This document shows positions 57,251 through 64,000 of a DNA stretch of 64,000 nt, in pieces. A model generated the notes under the pieces. The model did no database searches, was not told where the DNA came from, and was given only the letters and a program-made list of their open reading frames with translations. The position numbers and the translations under genes are program-made. Where the stretch lies: the NCBI RefSeq assembly GCF_016107625.1, contig NZ_JABASV010000010.1:62001-126000 (forward strand). Direction: 5' to 3'. How positions within the stretch are numbered: the first letter of the stretch is position 1; each line of letters starts with the position of its first letter. This DNA comes from Vreelandella alkaliphila. GTDB lineage: Bacteria; Pseudomonadota; Gammaproteobacteria; Pseudomonadales; Halomonadaceae.

Positions 57251-58711
57251 TCAAAACTTCTCTAGCGCCTCTCGATATTCAATGAACGCTTCCCTGCGTT
57301 GTTCGATACGCGCCAGTGCCTGTTGATCATTCTCTTGCTGTGCGGCATCTTTGGCGATACTCAACTGGCGAATACCGCGGTCAATTCTACCCGTTAGCTG
57401 TAAGTGTTCTGCTCGCGCTAAGTGTCCCCAACCGTTATAGCCACTGCGTCCGGCTGCTTCGGCAAGAAGATTGAACCCTTGAGGGGTTTCAGGGTGCTGA
57501 TCAGTAATATCACGTAATAACTCATAGGCTGCTTGCGGATCGCGCTGGAGCTGTGCTTCAGCTAACACCAATTGAGCAGGTAAGTAGTTGGGCATGATGC
57601 GAAGCAGACGCTGGCTACGCGTAATAGCCTCCTCATAGCGCTGTGCTTCTAGCGCAACGGTAGCGGCAGAAGCAGGTAGCATGCCGTAGTCAGGTAGCTC
57701 GCGGGCCAATTGGTCAATGGTTTGCAGTGCGTTGTCTGTTTGGCCATTTCGAGCTGCAATTAGCGCTGATAGATAGCGTTGCGCTTGTTCTTCGCTATTC
57801 TCTTGAGCAAGTCGTGACGCAGCTTGTTGCGGTGTGTTGTGGTAAATGCTCAAAAGTGCGCGGGCGCGCATCATGTCGTATAACGTGTCGCTGGTATAGG
57901 CGTCGGCAATATTTAGCTGTGATGCGCGTGCTTGAGCATCACTTAGTCGGCTATCGCTCACCGGGTGGGTAAGTAAGAACTCTGGTGGCGTGCCGCCCTG
58001 GAGTCGTGCCATCCGCTGCATGGCACCGAACATCCGCACCATCGCATCAGGGTTGTATCCAGCGCTTGCCATTGCCTGCAGACCAACCCGGTCGGCCTCT
58101 TGCTCAAAGCGTCGTGAATAAGACAATTGGTCTTGAATTAGCGCCGCTTGGGAACCCATAGCGGCGGCCATGCCCGCATCGCCGCCTCCGCTAGCGGCAA
58201 TGAGCATGCCGGCCAGCATGGCGGCCATTGCAGGCAGCTGTGTTTGCTCCGCACGTGCACTGCCCCTGGCGTAGTGTCGTTGAGATAGGTGGCCTAACTC
58301 GTGGGCGATAACCGACACAAAGGCTCCCTCATCTTCAGCGAAGGCAAATAACCCTGAATTGATACCTATGACTCCCCCTGGGACTGCGAAAGCATTGAGA
58401 GAGCCGTTATCAACCATCACGGTCGTTGTGCGAAGGTTGCCAAGCTGGCTGTGGGGAGCAAGGCGTGCAACTAGACTATCTAGGTAGTCATTTACAATAG
58501 GGTCTTGCCACTGTGGTGCCTGGGCACGAAATTGACGAAGCCAAGCGCGACCCAGGCGATACTCCTCGTTACTGACAGAGGTTGAAGCGCCACCTAGGCT
58601 TGGGAGCTGATAATCGTCGAAGCCAAAGCTGGGAGGGCTAACACTGGCGACACTCAGCATGAACGCTAGCGCGTAGGCTCGGCGAGAAAGTGCGAATCGA
58701 AGGTGCAGCAT
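57251..58711 (-). CDS. bepA: M48 metalloprotease/chaperone BepA
   Basis: Periplasmic zinc protease with TPR repeats that helps assemble or clear outer-membrane proteins such as LptD. The start is chosen at ATG 58711 (MLHLRFALSRRAYALAFMLS; GAGGA four bases upstream), giving a signal peptide at the very N-terminus; a longer frame reaches 58771. 486 aa: M48 domain with HEXXH in VIAHELGHLSQRHYARG and second Glu in FEQEADRVGLQAM, then C-terminal TPRs (~300-480). Confidence 0.92.
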   Translation of the reverse strand: MLHLRFALSRRAYALAFMLSVASVSPPSFGFDDYQLPSLGGASTSVSNEEYRLGRAWLRQFRAQAPQWQDPIVNDYLDSLVARLAPHSQLGNLRTTTVMVDNGSLNAFAVPGGVIGINSGLFAFAEDEGAFVSVIAHELGHLSQRHYARGSARAEQTQLPAMAAMLAGMLIAASGGGDAGMAAAMGSQAALIQDQLSYSRRFEQEADRVGLQAMASAGYNPDAMVRMFGAMQRMARLQGGTPPEFLLTHPVSDSRLSDAQARASQLNIADAYTSDTLYDMMRARALLSIYHNTPQQAASRLAQENSEEQAQRYLSALIAARNGQTDNALQTIDQLARELPDYGMLPASAATVALEAQRYEEAITRSQRLLRIMPNYLPAQLVLAEAQLQRDPQAAYELLRDITDQHPETPQGFNLLAEAAGRSGYNGWGHLARAEHLQLTGRIDRGIRQLSIAKDAAQQENDQQALARIEQRREAFIEYREALEKF

Positions 58712-58894
58712 GGCATCCTCATGGTGTTCCTGATTTTCAAGTAATATACGCAGCAAACAGCGGTGTGACATTGATTCAGGCAGGTAAGTGCCGTTAAATC
58801 AAATTCTCAGCGACCGTTTTAAAGAAATAGTTTATGTAACAATGCCGTATTCAAGTAAGTATTTTGATCAAGTAGGTCTTTTGGGGGAGAGGGT

Positions 58895-59173
58895 ATGTCC
58901 GAGCACACAGAGTCTAGGTCAAACGATAGCATTAAACCCGATACGGTGTTGGACGCTACCGGGTTGCACTGCCCGCTGCCATTATTAAAAGCCAAACAGG
59001 CGTTGGCAGGGCTGGCCCCAGGTCAATTGCTTGAAGTAAGAGCAACGGATGCTGGTTCGTGGCGTGATATGGCATCTTTCACTGAGCTTAGTGATCATGT
59101 GTTAGAAGCACGCGAGCAGCATGGCGATATGTACTATTTTTGGATACGCAAAGCAGGGATGTCTCACTCATGA
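58895..59173 (+). CDS. TusA-family sulfur carrier
   Basis: A 92-aa two-layer alpha/beta protein with the family motif in LDATGLHCPLPLLKAKQAL; the Cys of CPLP is the persulfide carrier. GGGGGAGAGGG lies upstream of ATG 58895. The position between bepA and a PerM-type permease mirrors P. aeruginosa, whose TusA-like gene in this place affects molybdenum-cofactor and nitrate metabolism rather than tRNA thiolation (from memory). The canonical tusA may be elsewhere. Its TGA overlaps the next ATG. Confidence 0.88.
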   Translation: MSEHTESRSNDSIKPDTVLDATGLHCPLPLLKAKQALAGLAPGQLLEVRATDAGSWRDMASFTELSDHVLEAREQHGDMYYFWIRKAGMSHS

Positions 59174-60267
59174 CCATGCGCACTATTCTGAAAAGTTGGA
59201 TTGATCGCTACTTTTCAGACGAAGAGGCGTTAATTCTTCTCTTGGTATTGGTAGCTGGTTTTGCGGCCATTATTTGGTTTGGCAGGATGCTAGCGCCGTT
59301 CTTCACCGCGCTTGTGATAGCTTTTTTACTGCAGGGCGTAGTGAGTGCCTTGACGCGACGCGGTGTGCCTCATTTGCTAGCGGTCATTGTTGTGTTTGTG
59401 GCGTTTGTTAGCGTGTTGCTAACGATGGCCTTTATTTTGATGCCGCTGATTTGGAACCAACTTGTCGGGCTTGTTCAGGAAACGCCGCGTATGTTTGCTA
59501 GCGGCCAAGGGTGGTTAGACGAACTTCAGGCTCGTTATCCTAACTTAATCACCCCCGATCAAATGCAGAGTTGGATAGGCGTTGCCAGCCGGGAAATTAG
59601 CCAGCTAGGACAGCGTGCATTAACGCTGTCACTGGCATCGCTCGGCAATATTATGTCGTTGATTATTTACTTAGTGTTAGTGCCGATACTGGTATTCTTC
59701 ATGCTAAAGGATCGCCAGTCTTTGGTAGGTTTTACGCTGTCGTTGCTACCGCAAAAGCGTACGCTGTTAACGCGTATTTGGCATGAGATGGATCGTCAGA
59801 TTGCAAATTACATACGCGGCAAATCGATAGAGATTATTATCGTTGGTACGGTCGCTTTTTTTACCTTCGCTTTCTTTGGCTTACCTTACACCGCCTTGTT
59901 AGCAGTGCTGGTGGGTTTTTCTGTTCTGGTGCCATACATTGGAGCGGCGGTGGTCACCATTCCCGTGGCAGCCGTTGCCGGGTTTCATTTTGGGATCAGT
60001 GAGCAGTTTGCTTATGTCGTTGTTGCTTACGGCGTTATTCAAGCGCTTGATGGGAATGTGCTTGCACCGGTGTTGTTTTCAGAAACGAATAATATTCACC
60101 CGGTTTCCATTATTGTCGCGGTGCTGTTTTTTGGTGGTATCTGGGGGTTCTGGGGCGTTTTCTTTGCGATTCCCCTGGCCACCCTGCTAAAAGCACTGGT
60201 TTATGCATGGCCCAGAGGAATGGCAGAGAGAGAGGGAGAAAAGCAGCTTCCATTGGCTGAACATTAG
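59170..60267 (+). CDS. AI-2E/PerM family permease
   Basis: A 365-aa membrane protein from ATG 59170 (MTMRTILKSWIDRYF), overlapping the TusA-like stop by four bases. About eight hydrophobic segments are present, with the family pattern LPYTALLAVLVGFSVLVPYIGA and FGGIWGFWGVFFAIPLATLLKAL. Members include TqsA and PerM and some Na+/H+ antiporters of halophiles; the substrate here is undetermined. Confidence 0.88.
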   Translation: MTMRTILKSWIDRYFSDEEALILLLVLVAGFAAIIWFGRMLAPFFTALVIAFLLQGVVSALTRRGVPHLLAVIVVFVAFVSVLLTMAFILMPLIWNQLVGLVQETPRMFASGQGWLDELQARYPNLITPDQMQSWIGVASREISQLGQRALTLSLASLGNIMSLIIYLVLVPILVFFMLKDRQSLVGFTLSLLPQKRTLLTRIWHEMDRQIANYIRGKSIEIIIVGTVAFFTFAFFGLPYTALLAVLVGFSVLVPYIGAAVVTIPVAAVAGFHFGISEQFAYVVVAYGVIQALDGNVLAPVLFSETNNIHPVSIIVAVLFFGGIWGFWGVFFAIPLATLLKALVYAWPRGMAEREGEKQLPLAEH

Positions 60268-60377
60268 CAGGCGTCATCTAACCGTAGTACACGAGGCGCG
60301 AACGGAAAATTGCCTGGGAATCAGTCGAGGCACCGCTTCGCGCTGTACCCGCAAAGGATGCGGTGCTCTTGACTTTG

Positions 60378-60851
60378 TTAGTTGGCGTGAAGCGCTTCTG
60401 CTGCTGTTAGTACTTCATCGGCATGCCCTGGTACTTTAACGCCGCGCCACTCTTGGGCAAGTTTACCCTCGCTGTCGATTAGGAAGGTACTGCGTTCAAT
60501 GCCAAGATGCTCTTTGCCGTACATTTTTTTAAGTTTGATAACGTCAAAAATCTGGCATACGGTTTCGTCCTTATCGGAGATAAGCTCGAAGTTAAAATCT
60601 TGCTTAGCTTTGAAGTTCTCCTGAGCACGGATACCATCTCTAGAAACGCCGATAATAACCGTATTGGCAGCATCGAATCGTGGCTTGCGGTCTCTAAAGT
60701 CTCCGCCTTCGGTAGTGCACCCTGGGGTGCTGGCCTTTGGATAAAAATAGATAACCACCTGCTTGCCACGCAGCTCAGACAGCGTCACCGTCGTATCACT
60801 GGTGGCTGGGGCGGAAAAGTCAGGTACCGGGTGGTTGAGTTTTACGGACAT
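60378..60851 (-). CDS. bcp: Thioredoxin-dependent peroxiredoxin Bcp (PrxQ)
   Basis: Reduces hydrogen and organic peroxides. 157 aa with peroxidatic C45 in ASTPGCTTE. The resolving Cys expected at 50 is Gly (TTEGGDFRD), while C99 (DETVCQIFDV) is kept, so the enzyme is either one-Cys or uses C99. AAGGAGC precedes the ATG at 60851. Converges with the PerM-type gene. Confidence 0.93.
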   Translation of the reverse strand: MSVKLNHPVPDFSAPATSDTTVTLSELRGKQVVIYFYPKASTPGCTTEGGDFRDRKPRFDAANTVIIGVSRDGIRAQENFKAKQDFNFELISDKDETVCQIFDVIKLKKMYGKEHLGIERSTFLIDSEGKLAQEWRGVKVPGHADEVLTAAEALHAN

Positions 60852-61240
60852 GAAGAGCTCCTTTAATGAGATGACTTACTTAGTTGATTACACGCAAGTA
60901 ACGCTATTATGTCAAAGCGAATAGGCGCCCAGTGATGAGTAGGTGAGAAAACTCTCAGCGCTTTACGCTGTACAGGTTCGAGCCGCCTGAGTACCATTTG
61001 CTGTCTGTAGCCTCCCTTGGGACGACAGCAAAGTGTTCAAGGCATAAAATGGCAGTAGGTTAAATCGCCCCGATGTGCTCGTTCTAGTGGTCAGAGCTTT
61101 TGTGGATAGGCTCGTATAGACAGGCTCTTATAATATGGACAGGCTCTTATAAATAGAGCCCTTATGGTCGAAGCTTCTCGATTTTCAATGAACATCGTCA
61201 GTAGCTTAATTTTATAATTTTGCAGGTGAGGAAAAAACGG
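60852..61240. other. Bcp-dapA gap with short repeats
   Basis: A 389-bp divergent region without an ORF. Near dapA a 19-bp imperfect repeat, CAGGCTCTTATAA plus six bases, occurs at 61121-61139 and 61140-61158, preceded by a more diverged copy (61104-61120). It contains TATAAT at 61129-61134 as a possible -10. Pseudomonas carries gcvR in this position; none is seen here. Confidence 0.5.
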
Positions 61241-62125
61241 ATGATCACAGGCAGCATTGTCGCCCTGGCGACGCCGATGAAAGTCAATGGCGACATCGAC
61301 TGGGAGGCGCTTCGTCGCCTGGTGAACTTCCACCTCGATAATGGCACTGATGCCATTGTCGCAGCGGGCACCACGGGCGAACCTACGACCATGACATTTG
61401 CTGAGCACTTTGATGTGATCCGCAGCGTGGTAGAAGAGGTGAATGGTCGTATTCCGGTGATCGCCGGCACGGGAGCGAACGCCACATCAGAGGCGGTTGA
61501 GTTAGCTCGTTACGCTAGCGAAGTCGGCGCAGATTACTGTTTATCGGTTTGCCCTTACTATAACAAACCGACTCAGGAAGGCCTCTATCAACATTTCAAA
61601 GCGGTGGCTGAAGGAAGCAAACTGCCGGTAATTCTTTATAACGTCCCCGGTCGTACTTGCTCTGATCTATATAATGAAACGGTAGTACGTTTAGCCGAGG
61701 TGAAGAATATTATCGGTTTGAAAGATGCTACCGGGAACCTTGAGCGCGCTGAGGATCTAATTGCCCGCTTGAAGGGCAGTGATTTTATGCTCTATTCCGG
61801 TGACGATGCCACGGCCTGTGACTTCATGCTGATGGGTGGCCACGGGGATATTTCTGTTACTGCGAACGTAGCACCTAAAGCGATGCATGAGCTCTGCGCT
61901 GCAGCCGTAGCTGGTGATTCGGACAAGGCTCACCAAATTAATACGCGTTTGATGCCGTTACATACAAATTTAGGCATTGAAGCTAACCCGATTCCGGTTA
62001 AGTGGGCACTGCATCGCATGGGATATATGGACGCCGGGATTCGTCTGCCGTTAACTTGGCTGTCGGAAAAGTACCATGCCACTGTTAGTGAAGCGCTGCA
62101 GTTGGCGGGTGTCGTAGAGGAGTAA
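61241..62125 (+). CDS. dapA: 4-hydroxy-tetrahydrodipicolinate synthase
   Basis: First committed step of the lysine/diaminopimelate pathway: pyruvate plus aspartate semialdehyde. 294 aa from ATG 61241 ([20 protein letters not shown]), GTGAGG nine bases upstream. Schiff-base lysine K161 in [19 protein letters not shown] pyruvate-binding loop, Tyr in [11 protein letters not shown]-barrel DHDPS family, normal length. Followed by bamC as in E. coli and Pseudomonas. Confidence 0.97.
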   Translation: MITGSIVALATPMKVNGDIDWEALRRLVNFHLDNGTDAIVAAGTTGEPTTMTFAEHFDVIRSVVEEVNGRIPVIAGTGANATSEAVELARYASEVGADYCLSVCPYYNKPTQEGLYQHFKAVAEGSKLPVILYNVPGRTCSDLYNETVVRLAEVKNIIGLKDATGNLERAEDLIARLKGSDFMLYSGDDATACDFMLMGGHGDISVTANVAPKAMHELCAAAVAGDSDKAHQINTRLMPLHTNLGIEANPIPVKWALHRMGYMDAGIRLPLTWLSEKYHATVSEALQLAGVVEE

Positions 62126-62206
62126 TTCGACGTAATCCCCTTTTGCTACTCGTCGTGGTTTGTTAACGCGTCGAGTACTCGACCTGTTGACTGTAAAGGT
62201 GGCTTG

Positions 62207-63205
62207 ATGAGCCCTGTTCTGGAAAAACGTTTGCTTGAAAAACGTGCGCTTAAATGGATACCGCTGGCTCTCGCAGCGGCTGTCACGCTTGCTGGATGCG
62301 CGCGCGATGACGGTTACTATCACGACCGCAATTTGGATTATACTGAAGCTACCCCAGCGCCCCCCTTAGTACTGCCAGAAACCCGCAATACTCAACGTTA
62401 CCGTGATGCCATGCCTGTGCCCCAGGTAGCTATGCAAGGTAGCCGTATTGATGAGGCGGCCGAAATTGCCCCCCCTCAGACGTTGACGATTGGGAGCGGT
62501 TTAGAACCTGAATTCGTAGAGCGTCGTCAGGTGGGTAATCAGACATGGTTGGTGGTTGCGGCAGATACGGGAGCCGTTTGGCCTCAGTTAGAAGCGTTCG
62601 CGAATAGTCGACAGCTAGGTATTCAGCAAAGCGATGCGAATCAAGGTGTCATAGTGACTTCTCAAGCCACGTTGAAGCTACAAAGCGCGCTAAGGGCGGG
62701 CAGTAGTGAGGTGCGCTGTGAGCAAGCGGGGCAAAGCGTGGCTGGGTGTCTCGATGCCCTAGAGCAGTACCTAGGTGCACGCAGTGCCACGGCTAGCGCA
62801 TCTTCTTGGACGGCTCAACGACTCGCACAAGATCAGGCGCTTCAAATGCGTCAGCAGGGCGACGAGTGGGAAGTTGTGATTCCTCAACCTATTGATCGAG
62901 TTTGGGCAGAGTTGGATCACTATCTTGAGCTCGACTTTAGTGTCGAAGGTCAGCGTGACCTATTAGCCACTTCTGCTGAAAACTATGAATTCCTGGTTGA
63001 GTACATGACCGAAACTGAGCGAGGTCGCAATCCTCTGCAAATTGTTTTCAGTCCCGATGTACGCCGTATGTCGCAGCAAATTCGTCTTGCCCTTCAACCC
63101 GACGGTGATAAGACCATTCTGCGTGCGATTAATGCCAGTGAGCGTAGTTTTAATGCTGATGATCAGCGCGAGCTGCTTGAGCGTGTCTCCGGCTACCTAC
63201 GTTAA
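62207..63205 (+). CDS. bamC: Outer-membrane assembly lipoprotein BamC
   Basis: A 332-aa BAM-complex lipoprotein. Start ATG 62207 (MSPVLEKRLLEKRALKW) with AAAGGT upstream. Signal peptide with lipobox LAGC (Cys about residue 29), an unstructured N-terminal segment that in E. coli contacts BamD, then two helix-grip domains (about 105-190 and 210-330; VIPQPIDRVWAELDHYLE). Identified from layout and the dapA-bamC-purC order. Confidence 0.92.
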   Translation: MSPVLEKRLLEKRALKWIPLALAAAVTLAGCARDDGYYHDRNLDYTEATPAPPLVLPETRNTQRYRDAMPVPQVAMQGSRIDEAAEIAPPQTLTIGSGLEPEFVERRQVGNQTWLVVAADTGAVWPQLEAFANSRQLGIQQSDANQGVIVTSQATLKLQSALRAGSSEVRCEQAGQSVAGCLDALEQYLGARSATASASSWTAQRLAQDQALQMRQQGDEWEVVIPQPIDRVWAELDHYLELDFSVEGQRDLLATSAENYEFLVEYMTETERGRNPLQIVFSPDVRRMSQQIRLALQPDGDKTILRAINASERSFNADDQRELLERVSGYLR

Positions 63206-63235
63206 TTTTTAATTTTGAAATCTTTCGGAGCCCCT

Positions 63236-63949
63236 ATGGAAAAGCGCCAAGAACTCTACGCTGGAAAAGCGAAATCTGTTTATACCACCGACGACCCTGA
63301 TTTGTTGGTACTGCACTTTCGTGACGATACCAGTGCTTTCGATGGCAAAAAGAAAGAGTCACTGGCCCGCAAAGGCAAAGTGAACAACATCTTCAATGCT
63401 TTTATTATGCAGCGCCTGGAAGAGGCAGGGATTCCTACCCATTTTGAGAAGCAGCTTTCTGATACTGAAAGCCTAGTAAAGAAAATGGAGATGATTCCCG
63501 TTGAATGCGTCGTGCGCAACATTGCAGCAGGTGGCCTAGTTAAGCGCCTGGGTGTGGAAGAGGGCATCAGTTTGAATCCGCCCACCTTTGAATTGTTCTT
63601 AAAGAACGATGAAAAGGGAGACCCCATGATTAACGAGTCGTTAGCAGAAACCTTTGGCTGGGCAACTCCTGAGCAATTGGTGAAAATGAAGTCACTTACT
63701 TTTAAAGTGAATCATGTGCTCAAGCAGCTTTTTGCCGAAGGCGACATGTTGCTAGTCGATTACAAACTTGAGTTTGGCGTCTTCAAAGGCGATGTAATCC
63801 TTGGCGATGAGTTCTCTCCGGATGGCTGTCGCTTATGGGATGCGAATACGCGAGAAAAACTTGATAAGGATCGCTTCCGCCAGGGGTTAGGTGGTGTTAT
63901 TGAAGCGTATGAAGAAGTAGCACGACGGATTGGTATTCATATCGAATAA
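63236..63949 (+). CDS. purC: SAICAR synthetase PurC
   Basis: Joins CAIR and aspartate with ATP in purine synthesis. 237 aa from ATG 63236 ([20 protein letters not shown]), GGAG five bases upstream; a TTG frame to 63215 is ignored. Conserved [33 protein letters not shown] and [13 protein letters not shown] with the [12 protein letters not shown] motif. Complete; 30 bp after bamC. Confidence 0.98.
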   Translation: MEKRQELYAGKAKSVYTTDDPDLLVLHFRDDTSAFDGKKKESLARKGKVNNIFNAFIMQRLEEAGIPTHFEKQLSDTESLVKKMEMIPVECVVRNIAAGGLVKRLGVEEGISLNPPTFELFLKNDEKGDPMINESLAETFGWATPEQLVKMKSLTFKVNHVLKQLFAEGDMLLVDYKLEFGVFKGDVILGDEFSPDGCRLWDANTREKLDKDRFRQGLGGVIEAYEEVARRIGIHIE

Positions 63950-64000
63950 TCGCAAAGCACATCTGTATTGAGTTGTGCATAGTAAAACCCCGCTTAGGTA

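Noticed and set aside
60285-60375. Cobalamin-riboswitch-like words (GGGAATCA, GCTGTACCCGCAA) with a GCACCGC/GCGGTGC stem
   Set aside because: The middle GGTG/AA-CC core and the B12-box are missing, and the element lies between two convergent gene ends with no downstream gene to control. More likely chance or a gene-end hairpin.

Overview
The window looks like chromosome of a halophilic or marine gammaproteobacterium, most probably Halomonas or a close relative (Halomonadaceae). This is inferred from family-level protein resemblance and gene order, not from a database search. Supporting points are a BCCT-type compatible-solute transporter, a Pseudomonas-like core order (hisE-tatABC with ubiB-ubiJ-ubiE, hslVU-SPOR-argS-priA-rpmE-malic enzyme, nadA-bepA-TusA-like-perM-bcp-dapA-bamC-purC), a Mg-type HemB and moderate GC.

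Layout. 0-11.1 kb: the end of an AEC permease, a BCCT transporter with a small membrane ORF behind it, a UMF1-type MFS carrier, a retropepsin-like protease, two small genes, an RstA/RstB-like two-component pair, then metR and metE transcribed divergently. 11.1-23.3 kb: an accessory-looking block holding a five-gene operon (unknown 92-aa membrane protein, ytcA, mdtN, mdtO, mdtP) for tripartite drug efflux. It is followed by an AspT-type amino-acid exchanger and glutamate decarboxylase (probable acid-resistance pair), a choloylglycine-hydrolase-family amidase and a cardiolipin synthase. 23.4-33.5 kb: ppk1 and hemB, then elbB, then the minus-strand ubiE-ubiJ-ubiB-hisE-tatABC cluster and a DUF971 gene. 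33.5-45.7 kb: hslVU, a SPOR protein, argS, priA, rpmE, malic enzyme, tesB, tadA and mltF. 45.9-55.4 kb: purL, a crotonase, radD, scpA-scpB-rluB. 55.5-55.9 kb: three identical tRNA-Lys(UUU) genes in perfect 127-bp tandem repeats. 56-64 kb: nadA, bepA, a TusA-like gene, a PerM permease, bcp, dapA, bamC and purC.

Most genes are housekeeping. No CRISPR array, prophage, insertion sequence or recognisable defence island was seen. The least explained items are non-coding: a nested, multi-stem palindromic element of about 129 nt between hslU and the DUF971 gene (33500-33628), alternative hairpins in the leader of the mdt operon, a long palindrome with phased TGTCA motifs between hemB and ppk, short tandem repeats ahead of scpA and inside tatB, and the triplicated tRNA-Lys unit. 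Several small ORFs (48, 40, 59 and 92 aa) with good ribosome-binding sites are also annotated.

Start codons were moved inward from the longest reading frame wherever a Shine-Dalgarno sequence or family N-terminus argued for it; these cases are stated. All structures and motifs were read by eye, without folding or alignment software.
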